From Chlorobium ferrooxidans DSM 13031 (GTDB lineage: Bacteria > Bacteroidota > Chlorobiia > Chlorobiales > Chlorobiaceae): DNA of 63,449 nt. This document shows, one piece after another, positions 39,272 to 47,700 of this stretch (its first letter is position 1; every line of letters begins with the position of its first letter). Made by a program: the position numbers and the translations under genes. The stretch lies in NCBI RefSeq assembly GCF_000168715.1, contig NZ_AASE01000014.1:524-63972 (forward strand), given 5' to 3'. The notes beneath the pieces were generated by a model, which worked only from the letters and a program-made list of their open reading frames with translations, was not told the origin of the DNA and searched no databases.

Positions 39272-39997
39272 CTAAGCGTAGTGGCGCACCGCAGCCATCA
39301 CCACCCCCTGAATGCGAAAGTCCATATCAGCGGTAATGGCTATGGGAGGATAGCGCTTGTTTTCAGGCATCAGGGAGATGGTGCCGGTATTGCTGATGCA
39401 GAGCGTTTTGACGGTTACCTCACCGTTTATGCAGGCAACCACCACCTGGCCGTCGCGTGCGGTCGTTCTCGCCTCAACCATAAGGAGATCTCCCGGCATG
39501 ATGCCGATATCAACCATGCTGTCACCGTTGACCTTCAGGGCATAGATATTCTTTTTACCCTGGGCCCATGATGCCGGCATATCAAGGTACTCTTCGATTT
39601 CATCCGAAGCGGGATCAGGCATCCCTGCCGGAACCGCAGAGCTGTAGAGCGGTACTTTGGCAAGAGAGGGACTTTCAGGCTCGATCGTGTTGATGACGAA
39701 CTGCTGCATCTGCTTTTCAAGCAAGGTGATTCTCCTGCTGAATTCATCAGGGGAGATCCCGCTCTCTTCAGGTTTTTTCAGCATGGATCCCTCCCCGGAG
39801 AGGAGCCACTCCGGATTGAGGGGGAACTCCTGGCATATTGAGATCAAAACAGAGGCTTTGGTGCCGCCCTTGTCATTTTCAATTTCAGATACCCTGTTGC
39901 CGGAGAGCCCTATTTTTTCGCCAAACTCCTCCTGGCGAAGACCGAAGTGATCACGCACCGATTTGATGCGGGTACCGAGCGAGCAAACTTGTTCCAT
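39272..39997 (-). CDS. LexA/CI-like repressor with S24 self-cleavage domain
   Basis: 241 residues. N-terminal XRE helix-turn-helix (about 8-65, LRQEEFGEKIGLSGNRVSEIE), a hinge, and a C-terminal peptidase S24 domain. A LexA-type cleavage site A-G is at residues 124-125 (AVPAGMP); the catalytic Ser is in GDSM (Ser160) and Lys in VTVKTL (Lys197). So it should cut itself when RecA filaments form, releasing repression. XRE-type DNA binding is that of phage CI repressors rather than true LexA (winged helix). A palindrome just upstream is a likely self-operator. Target genes are unknown; the neighbouring island is a natural candidate. Confidence 0.85.
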   Translation of the reverse strand: MEQVCSLGTRIKSVRDHFGLRQEEFGEKIGLSGNRVSEIENDKGGTKASVLISICQEFPLNPEWLLSGEGSMLKKPEESGISPDEFSRRITLLEKQMQQFVINTIEPESPSLAKVPLYSSAVPAGMPDPASDEIEEYLDMPASWAQGKKNIYALKVNGDSMVDIGIMPGDLLMVEARTTARDGQVVVACINGEVTVKTLCISNTGTISLMPENKRYPPIAITADMDFRIQGVVMAAVRHYA

Positions 39998-40028
39998 GGT
40001 TGTGCGAGTCTGTGAAATTACCGCGGCT

Positions 40029-40048
40029 ATTATCGGAATATCGATAAT
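40029..40048. promoter_or_regulatory. Candidate operator upstream of the S24 repressor
   Basis: attatcg / cgataat form a perfect 7-bp inverted repeat with a 6-base spacer, about 32-51 bases upstream of the repressor ATG (minus strand), in an AT-rich promoter-like stretch. This is the classic place for an auto-repressed operator. Confidence 0.5.
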
Positions 40049-40121
40049 AATTTAGAATAAATCACTATAAACCGAGTATTTTCCTCTCTCCCGCCTCCCG
40101 AATCCTCTCCGACCTCTTCTC

Positions 40122-40200
40122 CTTAATCCATCAGCCAGCATTCAATATTCAGAATCTCCTCATGCCTTTTGGTAGAGTTAGTCGAGAACATCCCGTAGCA
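40122..40200. repeat. Composite intergenic repeat, partial copy A
   Basis: It contains the module taatcca...attcaatattcagaatctc followed by gtagagttagtcgagaacatcccgtag. The second part recurs at 43022-43048 (gtagagttagtcgag, then gcgtcccggag) and in altered form at 44401-44427. The first recurs at about 43162-43200 and 44515-44560. Confidence 0.6.
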
Positions 40201-40300
40201 CAATAGAGTGTTTTTTGGTGCCTTTGTATCGGTTTTTTATTGGCGATTGAAATCGAAGGTCGTATCGTATTTCAGATGGTCAATCAATAGAAATCATAGT

Positions 40301-40507
40301 ATGGACAAAGTTACCTTATTACCGAAATACCAGGTGGTTATTCCCTTGAGAGTAAGGGAGTCAATGAAGTTAAAACCTGGCCAGAAGCTGCAGGTTATAC
40401 AGTATGGCGATCGTATTGAGCTGGTGCCGCAGAAAAAGATATCCACAATGCGGGGATTTCTTAAGGGTATATCGAGAGATGTTGAAAGGGAGGAGGAGAT
40501 TGCTTGA
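40301..40507 (+). CDS. AbrB/MazE-type antitoxin (orphaned)
   Basis: 68 residues from the ATG at 40301, starting MDKVTLLPKYQVVIP, the swapped-hairpin DNA-binding fold of AbrB/SpoVT/MazE antitoxins; VRESMKLKPGQKLQV and RIELVP complete it. Such antitoxins normally precede a toxin of the VapC (PIN) type. Here the toxin that follows is a stump, so this antitoxin may only regulate in trans or be on its way out. Confidence 0.75.
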   Translation: MDKVTLLPKYQVVIPLRVRESMKLKPGQKLQVIQYGDRIELVPQKKISTMRGFLKGISRDVEREEEIA

Positions 40508-40679
40508 ATTTTTTGCTGATGGGCAAAATGCAGATATTTTTGCCGGGCCGCTAAGGGATATCGAAACGGTCCTGGTCCCTTCGACACGCCACTATGAAGT
40601 TTTCAAGGTAGTTCTGAGGCAACGAAACGAATCTGATGCCATGCAGGCGGAGAGGTTTACGCTGAGACTCTTCTTTTAG
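40500..40679 (+). pseudogene. VapC (PIN domain) toxin remnant
   Basis: The plus-strand frame from TTG at 40500 reads LLEFFADGQNADIFAGPL then VLVPSTRHYEVFKVVLRQR, the second to about fifty-fifth residues of a PIN-domain VapC. The first strand with its catalytic Asp (V-I-V-D-S-S-type start) is missing, and after about residue 50 the match ends in an unrelated RFTLRLFF tail and stop. Only about a third of a normal 130-140-residue toxin remains, so it cannot be active. Its 3' end overlaps the convergent DUF2442 gene. Confidence 0.65.
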
Positions 40680-40929
40680 GCTTTTGAGCCGGGACTCCAT
40701 ACAGCATTCCTTCAGCACTGATGTCCTCATCGATTTCTGGCCAATGGATGCCAATACCGTCAGCAATGATCTCAAAGTTGTTTCTCTGCTCCGTTGAAGC
40801 TTCCGATAAGCGCCATGACCATGTCAGCGGGACGCTGATCGTTCGCCCGTCATCAAGTGTTGCTGCAATTACTTCTCGGGTGATTTTAACCGCCCTGATT
40901 CTTGGCTCGTTATTGACCGCAGTGTTCAT
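40657..40929 (-). CDS. DUF2442 protein, partner of DUF4160
   Basis: 90 residues. LDDGRTISVPLTWSWRL and GIHWPEIDEDIS are the DUF2442 hallmarks. It overlaps the upstream DUF4160 gene by 20 bases. DUF4160/DUF2442 pairs are common on mobile DNA and are proposed toxin-antitoxin-like modules (DUF2442 as DNA-binding antitoxin side); that role is not proved. Both proteins look complete. Confidence 0.8.
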   Translation of the reverse strand: MNTAVNNEPRIRAVKITREVIAATLDDGRTISVPLTWSWRLSEASTEQRNNFEIIADGIGIHWPEIDEDISAEGMLYGVPAQKPKRRVSA

Positions 40930-41149
40930 ACCAGTAACTTTTTATGATGTTGCTTTCAATCCGAATAATCTTGTAGATCGTATTGAGTTCTTTTGAAGCA
41001 AAGCCATGATTATTGGCCAATGAAAGAGGCTCTACCCAGAATTTACAGATATTGTTTCCTTTGCTCACGTGTACATGCATTGGCTCGTTACAATCAAAGC
41101 TAAAGAAAAAGAATCGAAATCCATTCGACAGCTCTCTAATCGTTGGCAT
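40910..41149 (-). CDS. DUF4160 protein
   Basis: 79 residues starting MPTIRELSNGFRFFFFSFD and carrying the NEPMHVHVSKG segment with its paired His and the GFASKEL-x-TIYKII end, all typical of DUF4160. It is the first gene of the pair with DUF2442. Function is not established; proposed toxin of a toxin-antitoxin-like pair. Confidence 0.8.
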   Translation of the reverse strand: MPTIRELSNGFRFFFFSFDCNEPMHVHVSKGNNICKFWVEPLSLANNHGFASKELNTIYKIIRIESNIIKSYWYEHCGQ

Positions 41150-41318
41150 GGCTGTTAATTTGACGGCTCATGATTTTGTGTTTAAGGGTAATTTACGGAT
41201 TTATTTCGCAGAATGCATAAGCAAGAGCGTTATGGTTGAAACGCAGGGCGCCGTTATAAGCAGCAGTAAAAACAGTGAAAGCTCTGCACGCAGGGGGATT
41301 GTTATCGGTATCTACGGG

Positions 41319-41340
41319 AAGTACAGTAAATCATGAACGT
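41319..41340. repeat. 22-bp direct repeat at the IS left flank
   Basis: aagtacagtaaatcatgaac followed by gt recurs exactly at 44399-44420. There it continues into the composite repeat (cccggacgg); here it is cut off where the IS110 element seems to begin. Confidence 0.7.
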
Positions 41341-41438
41341 TATATAGTGCTTGAACTCAGATGGGCACGATTCATAATATCCTGTGGTAATTATAAAGGG
41401 AGCCAATTGAATTGTAACCCTTTGAAATGGAGGATGTT

Positions 41439-42722
41439 ATGCAATCAGAATCCGAAAGACTGGCGGCTTACCGGCAATTGCGAACCGAGATTCGGGGTTC
41501 GAACAAACATCTGATTGTCGGAATAGACATTGCCAAAGAGAAGCATTATGCGTTCATGGGTACGGCTAACGGCACGACTTTATGCAAGCAATTGATTTTT
41601 CAGAACAACAAAGAGGGTTTTGACCTGCTGACCTCAAGAGTGGAACTGTTACGATTGACTCACCAGTGCGAACACGTGGTTTTCGGGGTAGAACCTACGG
41701 CAAACTATCACAAACCATTAGCAGAGCATCTGATCCGGCAGGGATTACAGTTGGTACAGGTATCAGGAAACGCAGTTAAACAGAACCGTGAGTTACTCGA
41801 CAATCGCTGGGACAAGCATGATCGTAAAGATGCAGCCAATGTTGCGGATCTGATTGCTCAAGGTAAGTGCCAGTTCTACGACTATCCACCGGAATCGATT
41901 CGTGATCTTCGTGAGCTGCTGAGCCTGAAAAAACGCTTTAAAAAAGAGGAACAAGGCCTTAAAGCTCGAATCAGGAATAATTTATTGGCGCTTTACTTTC
42001 CTGAAATGGACCAGTATATCAACACTTGTCAACGGGACAGTCTATCGGTTATCGGCAACTGTTGTGATCCTGTGATGATCGCCGAAATGGAGTATGACAC
42101 GTTTTATAATACCGTTGTCTGTGCCCGAAGAACGCAGAAACAGGAGGAGCATTTATACCAGATCTGGCAAAGCGCTAAAGGGTCGATTGGCTGCAACGCT
42201 GGAGTTGCGGCCGTCTACGAAGGAACGGTTCTGATCAAGTAATTGCAGGATATCAGAGCAGCAATACAAAAGCTTGATAAGGTTATCCTGACCTTGTGCG
42301 CTGGTATTGAAGAGTACCCGTACCTGCTCAGTATTCCGGGGATTGGGCCGGACACGGCATCAAAAATACTTGCTTATGTCAGTGATCCAAGCCGGTTCGA
42401 TCATGCCAAACAGGTGCTCAAGCTTGCTGGTTTTGACCTGAGTGCATCGAGAAGCGGAAAACCAGCAGCCAACGCCGCACCGGTGATTTCCAAACGAGGA
42501 CAGGCTGATCTACGTTTTGCTCTTTGTCATGCGGCTTTAGTAGCCTCAAACAGTAACAGCCTGTTCAGCACATGGTTTGCAAGCAAACTACAGGGCAGAG
42601 AACGTGAAAAAGGGATCTACATGGTCGTACGGGTGAAACTGGCAGCAAAGATGCTGGTAATAGCCTGGACTTTGATGAAGAAAAAAGAGATGTTTACCTA
42701 TGATCAGCTAAACAACAGCTGA
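41439..42722 (+). pseudogene. IS110-family transposase with one in-frame stop
   Basis: The frame reads through a single TAA at 42240-42242; both halves are in one frame and total about 427 residues, the normal size. The first half has the DEDD RuvC-like catalytic domain: IVGIDIAKEKH (Asp), VFGVEPTANYHK (Glu) and DKHDRKDAANVADL (Asp pair). The second has the Transposase_20 domain with LLSIPGIGPDTASKIL and SASRSGK with the Ser nucleophile candidate. The likely start is ATG 41439, which has a perfect GGAGG five bases upstream; the ATG at 41427 includes that Shine-Dalgarno. The stop may be a point mutation from a Gln CAA codon. Confidence 0.85.
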
Positions 42723-43007
42723 CAAACAGCTGAAAAGCCTGGGATTCGGCGGGAGTGCCTGTTCATACGAACGTTGAGGCTATGACCTCGTGCGGGACAC
42801 TTAGGGCCTCTCACTCGAATCTCGTAACCTGGACAAAGGATGCTTGACAGCCGTTCATCAGCATGTCGAATACCAGATAACGATAAGGTACGAGATTCTA
42901 CAGAAGTGAGCAACCCGCCTTTTTATTTTGTGCTGTGAACAGCACCGGTGGGATTATTGTGTAAACGGTAAAACTATGTGTTTGGTAGTTTCAATATAGG
43001 ATGTCCC
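42723..43007 (+). ncRNA. Possible bridge/seek RNA region of the IS110 element
   Basis: IS110-family elements use a structured RNA from their non-coding end to pair target and donor DNA. Here the long non-coding part is on the right, as in the IS1111 group. It can fold: gaatctcgtaacc (42817-42829) pairs with ggtacgagattc (42887-42898), and gtgctg-tgaa-cagcac (42930-42945) is a perfect hairpin. That it is a bridge RNA is inference; the exact ends and guide loops were not determined. Confidence 0.35.
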
Positions 43008-43074
43008 CTCGGCTCTCTTTTGTAGAGTTAGTCGAGAGCGTCCCGGAGTTTCACCCAATCCGGAATCCATCATT

Positions 43075-43244
43075 CACGTCTGGTCGGGGATTTCCTTGAG
43101 TCCCGGAGGGACGGCATATCGGTAGAACAAAAGTCGTCGCCACCCCTATCATTCTTTTTTATTCAATCCAGAATCCAGAATTCAAAATTCAGAATCTCTT
43201 CAGCTCTTCCTGATTTTACCGGATAATTACGACCGAATTTCTTG
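43075..43244. repeat. 170-bp composite repeat, copy B
   Basis: From cacgtctggtcgggg to gaccgaatttcttg it aligns nearly end to end with 44435-44600. The core tcccggagggac is a small palindrome, followed by ggcatatcggtagaa, then the attcaaaattca module. The copy ends 71 bases before the Nmad3 gene. Confidence 0.85.
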
Positions 43245-43315
43245 ATAAAGGTCATAAGTGCCAGTATATTATTGAATTGATCGAGAGTGGCAGATAAACC
43301 AATAAGGGACTCATT

Positions 43316-44194
43316 GTGAAAATCATATTGAGCAGAAAAGGTTTCGATTCGGAGAATGGATGGGTGCCAAGTCCGATTTTTGAAGATGGATCAATGCTTT
43401 CTTTGCCAATTCCGGCAAAGTCGAAGCTGACTTACGATCATTTAAGCTCAAAAAACTCTTCAGGATCGAAAATCTCGAACATTGTGGAAGATTTGACCAG
43501 TAAAAAGGGGAATAGTCATGTAAAGGGGAATAGTCATGTGCATTTGGACCCGGATCTAAATCCGGATTCATATTCAAGGAGTGATGGGTGGAAGCCAATG
43601 TTTGGGACATCCGGAGCCGCACAGGGTCACCTTGTGAACCAGGGTGTCGGTATTGGGGATCTTTTTCTTTTTTTTGGATGGTTTCGGGAGGTACTGAATA
43701 AGTCGGGTAGATATGAATACAAGAAAGGTGCTGAGGATAAACACGTCATTTTCGGTTGGTTACAAGTTGGATCAATACTTCACCCGCAAACACAGTTTGA
43801 CGCTATACCGGAATGGGCTAAATATCATCCTCATTGTGAGTTAGATCAACCGGTTGAGCAGGGAAATTGTATTTATATTGCCAGTGATCAGCTACAGTTA
43901 GGTGATATCAAGTGGGGATTACCTGGGGGAGGTGTATTCAAAACTTACAAGGATAATCCACTATGCCTAACCAAAAAGGGCCAATGGAAGAGGTCTCTGT
44001 GGGAACTGCCAGAATGGTTTTATCCGGATGCTGATAAACCACCGTTGAGTTACCATACGAATGTGAGTAAACGATGGTCGAAGGCGGATGGTCATGCGAT
44101 ATTGCAATGTGTTGCGATAGGTCAGGAATTTGTTTTTGACACAGATCATTATCCTGAAGCCATAGGATGGCTCGAATCGATTTTCAACTCGTAA
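43316..44194 (+). CDS. Nucleotide modification associated domain 3 (Nmad3) protein
   Basis: 292 residues from a GTG start. The N-terminus MKIILSRKGFDS, then the PSPIFEDGSMLSLPIP segment, later QGVGIGDLFLFFGWFR and the LHPQTQF and CIYIASDQL segments, match Nmad3 as I know it: a small-domain family tied by genome context to DNA-base modification and phage or defence loci. Its chemistry is unknown. Residues about 63-74 hold a perfect in-frame duplication KGNSHV-KGNSHV, from an 18-bp tandem repeat. Direct repeats B and C bracket the gene, so it looks like a mobile cassette. It may or may not work with the helicase/methylase genes downstream. Confidence 0.7.
   Translation: MKIILSRKGFDSENGWVPSPIFEDGSMLSLPIPAKSKLTYDHLSSKNSSGSKISNIVEDLTSKKGNSHVKGNSHVHLDPDLNPDSYSRSDGWKPMFGTSGAAQGHLVNQGVGIGDLFLFFGWFREVLNKSGRYEYKKGAEDKHVIFGWLQVGSILHPQTQFDAIPEWAKYHPHCELDQPVEQGNCIYIASDQLQLGDIKWGLPGGGVFKTYKDNPLCLTKKGQWKRSLWELPEWFYPDADKPPLSYHTNVSKRWSKADGHAILQCVAIGQEFVFDTDHYPEAIGWLESIFNS
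43504..43539 (+). repeat. 18-bp exact tandem duplication inside Nmad3
   Basis: aaaggggaatagtcatgt occurs twice head to tail, adding six codons (KGNSHV) without breaking the frame. Confidence 0.9.
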
Positions 44195-44398
44195 AAAAAA
44201 ACCTTCTAAGCGGCCTCTATATTTCTTCCATATGTCGCCGAAACAGGCGAGATCCTGAACTCGATGATTACGATACTACTGGGTAGGTATTAATGCGTTA
44301 CATTTTTCCATTCCTCTTCTCTACAAGCTTGAATCCGGTATTCAGCATTCAAAATCTTCTCATCTCCACCAGCCTCAAGTTCGCACTGAACACACAGC

Positions 44399-44420
44399 AA
44401 GTACAGTAAATCATGAACGT
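44399..44420. repeat. 22-bp direct repeat, second copy
   Basis: Exact match of 41319-41340. Here it runs on uninterrupted into cccggacggtgtttcacg of repeat copy C, so it shows the uninterrupted state of the site. Confidence 0.7.
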
Positions 44421-44434
44421 CCCGGACGGTGTTT

Positions 44435-44600
44435 CACGTCTGGTCGGGGCTTTCCTTGAGTCCCGGAGGGACGGCATATCGGTAGAAAAAAAAGTCGCAA
44501 CACCCCTTCTTCCTCTTCTTGTTAATCCAGCATCCTGCATTCAAAATTCAAAATCTCTTCAACCCTGAAATTTACCAGATAATTACGACCGAATTTCTTG
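44435..44600. repeat. 166-bp composite repeat, copy C
   Basis: The partner of 43075-43244. The two differ by scattered changes and small gaps. It ends 188 bases before the helicase gene. Together with a degenerate attca-rich module at about 44335-44362 it fills most of the 594-base gap 44195-44788, where no gene is seen. Confidence 0.85.
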
Positions 44601-44788
44601 CCGTGGTTTCATGGTAATCGTATATTTGAAAACTATGTAACGAGTTAGCTGATGGACGGTTTTCAGATTTAGCGTATGCCGTGTGGCTGCATAATATTCC
44701 GCTGTCCATGTTCAAGTATGAAATGTTTTTCTTGGCATGAACTGACTCGTGAGTTGCCTTTCTGTAACCGGAACTTCCTTCAAAACTG

Positions 44789-47700
44789 ATGCAGGCTTTT
44801 AAAATTCATAAAGCGATTGTTGAGGATTACAAAAACTACCTCAACAGCTTCACAAATATCAGGGATATCCGCATCAAGGAAAAGGTAACGGACGCATTCG
44901 AAAAGGGCCTTTTTTTACCAGAACCGCTGCTTCAATTCAACCCCTCTTTTGAACTTGGCGAATCGCTTCTGGAACTTGAGAAGCAGGGTCTCATCCACGA
45001 AGACCTGAAAAAAATATTTGGATCGTACAGCCTCTATTTTCATCAGGTTGAGGCCATTAAAAAAGGCGTTAACGGCGAAAGTTTTGTTGTGACTTCCGGT
45101 ACCGGTTCAGGCAAATCGTTGACCTATCTTGCAACAATTTTTAACAAGATCCTGAAAAATAGCGGTACTCAAGGTATCAAGGCCATTATTGTCTATCCGA
45201 TGAATGCCTTGATCAATTCACAGGAAGAGGAGATAAAGAAATACGAGATCAATTACCTGAAGTCGTCAATGAGTCAGGAAGTGTCTTTTGATGAAGCAGG
45301 TAAAAGTCTTGATGAAATCATTGCTGTTCTTAAAACAAAAACAGAGCATCGGTTTCCAATCTCATACGCAAAATATACCGGTCAGGAAAATGACGAGGCT
45401 CGCAACAGGTTAAAGGATGATCCGCCATCCATTATTCTCACTAACTACATGATGCTTGAACTCATCATGACCAGGATTAGTGAGCGATGGCTGAGGGAGA
45501 GCTTGAAGAAGCATCTTGAATATCTTGTTTTTGATGAGTTGCATACGTATCGCGGAAGGCAGGGGTCAGATGTTTCCATGCTTATTCGCCGCATAAGTAA
45601 AATTGCCAATTCGCCTCTTGTTTTTATCGGGACATCTGCCACCCTTGCAAGCAAAGGCTCACCTGCTGACAAGAAAAATGCAATTGCCCTTGTTGCGGAA
45701 AAGATATTTGGTCAATCCTTTAGCGCAGAGCAGATCGTTAATGAAAAGCTAAGGTCATGTACAAACTACAAAGGAACCATTCCAAAAGGTTTTGATCTTC
45801 AGGAGGCTATTTCCCGTTCATTACCGTTGGAATTGACTCCGGAATCATTTTTTAGTAACCCCCTTGCAATATGGCTTGAAAACAGGGTCGCCTTGAAGCG
45901 ATACCCGGACGGTCATGTAGAAAGAGAAGATCCTCAAACATTAGCGCAGATAGCTGAAAAACTCAAAGACGATTCACAGGACTCTTTTGAAAATTGCAGG
46001 CATTCGATTATCCGGTTTCTTGAATGGATAGAACAGCTTAATACTCTTCATACCGATAGTCTTTTACGATCGGATACATATCTTCCCTTTAAAATCCATC
46101 AATTTATCGCTCAAACCGGCAATGTGTACGTCACGCTTGATGGACGGGATGAACGGGATATAACGCTCGAAACCAACCGATACATCCGTAAAAGTGGCCA
46201 GGACAAACCATTGTTTCCTGTTGTATTCAGCCGCTACTCAGGGTATGAATTTATCTGTGTTCGTAAAGAGAATGGAAAATTTCTGCCAAGAAACCCGGAT
46301 GATCTTCCTGAAAGGATCGTGAGGGATGACCTAAAGGGTGACAAAAAAACTGGCTTGCCCAAAAGGGAGCTGACGGGAAGTGATTTTTCTTCAGGATATC
46401 TCATTATCCCCGAAAATGGTGATGAAATATGGAGCGAAAAGCAAATTGAGCTCCTGCCGGAAAGCTGGTTTAACGTTAATAAATCCGGATCCTCGCTACA
46501 CAACTATTACGAACACCAACTTCCCCGGAAAGTGTTTTTCGATGCTGAGGGGACGTTTTCCTCAGAGGATACTTTTCCCTTATGTGGCTGGTATGTTCCC
46601 GCACGGCTGTTGATTGATCCTACCTCCGGTGTTGTTTTCGATGCTAAAACAAACGAGAACACCAAACTGATGAGGATTGGCAATGAGGGAAGAAGCACGG
46701 CGACCACAATCATCTCGTTCAGCATTATCAAGGCACTTCAGGAAGAGCGGGTTGCCGCTGAAAGTCAGAAGCTATTAAGTTTTACTGATAACAGACAGGA
46801 CGCGTCACTGCAGGCTGGTCATTTCAATGACTTTATGATGCTTGGTATGATGCGTTCAACAATCTACCATGCACTCAAAGCGGCACCCGAAAATAGACTC
46901 ACTGTTGATACAATAGGTGATGAAGTTTTCAAAAAGTTGAACCTTCCTGAAGATGAGTATGCACGAATCCCCTCTACCGACCCGGGGTGGCCCGATCCGG
47001 AAAACGAAAGGGCTATAAAAGACTATCTCCTTATCCGAATACTCTACGATCTGAAAAGAGGGTGGCGATACAATACCCCTAACCTTGAACAGTGTGCATT
47101 GCTGAATATCGGGTATCGCCGACTTCAGGAGTTTTCAGAACAGAATCGTTTTTTTGAGACCATACCTTTTTTTGACGGGTTTTCCGCCGCAGAAAGGTAC
47201 TCAGTCTTGCTTCAGGTACTCAATTTTTTCAGAACCTCCTATGCGTTTGAATATTACAAACTGACAGACAAGAGGATTGAAACTGAAGAGCGCCTCAAAC
47301 TAAAACTTGATGAAAACAAGCTCTGGTCACTCGAACAGGATGAAAAGATAGATACCCCATACATCCTTTTGCCCCGTTCCGTAGGTGAGACCAATTATAG
47401 AATGTATACGGCCAGCGTTGGCCCACAGAGTAACCTTGGTAAATATATCAGGCGGTTATCAACTAGAAAATCGATTGGTTCGCTGCATGGCTCGGAACTC
47501 TCGGATGCAATTGAAGCGATCTGTTTAATGCTGGAGCGAGGTAACTTTCTTCGATCAGAAAAAGTTCACGGTACAAAAGGTGATTGTGTCGGATTTCGAC
47601 TCCGCATCGACAGTATCTACTGGGAACTGGGAAATGGTCAGGATACTCTCCCCGACGAAGTACGCATTCAAAGTTATAATGGTGTTGTTCAACAGAAACC

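Larger units (their letters stand above)
41341..43007 (+). mobile_element. IS110-family insertion sequence (ends inferred)
   Basis: The element holds an IS110-type transposase and a 285-base non-coding right end. The left end is placed where a repeated sequence (41319-41340) is interrupted; the right end where gtccc resumes, at 43006-43010. Reading across the gap would restore gaacGTccc, as in the intact copy at 44415-44423, which fits an element that inserted at a GT core without target duplication. The ends carry no clear inverted repeats. Exact limits are inference. Confidence 0.55.

Noticed and set aside
42704..42913. Minus-strand ORF over the IS right end
   Set aside because: It covers the structured non-coding end of the element and matches no known protein; better explained as RNA or spacer.
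41319..44420. 22-bp repeat pair as attachment sites of a prophage or integrative element
   Set aside because: No integrase, tRNA or phage genes between them; the pair is explained by the IS insertion and the composite repeat.
43075..44600. Could the repeats around the Nmad3 gene be a CRISPR array?
   Set aside because: Only two full copies, 170 bp long and over 1.3 kb apart with a gene between them; no regular short repeats or spacers and no cas genes.
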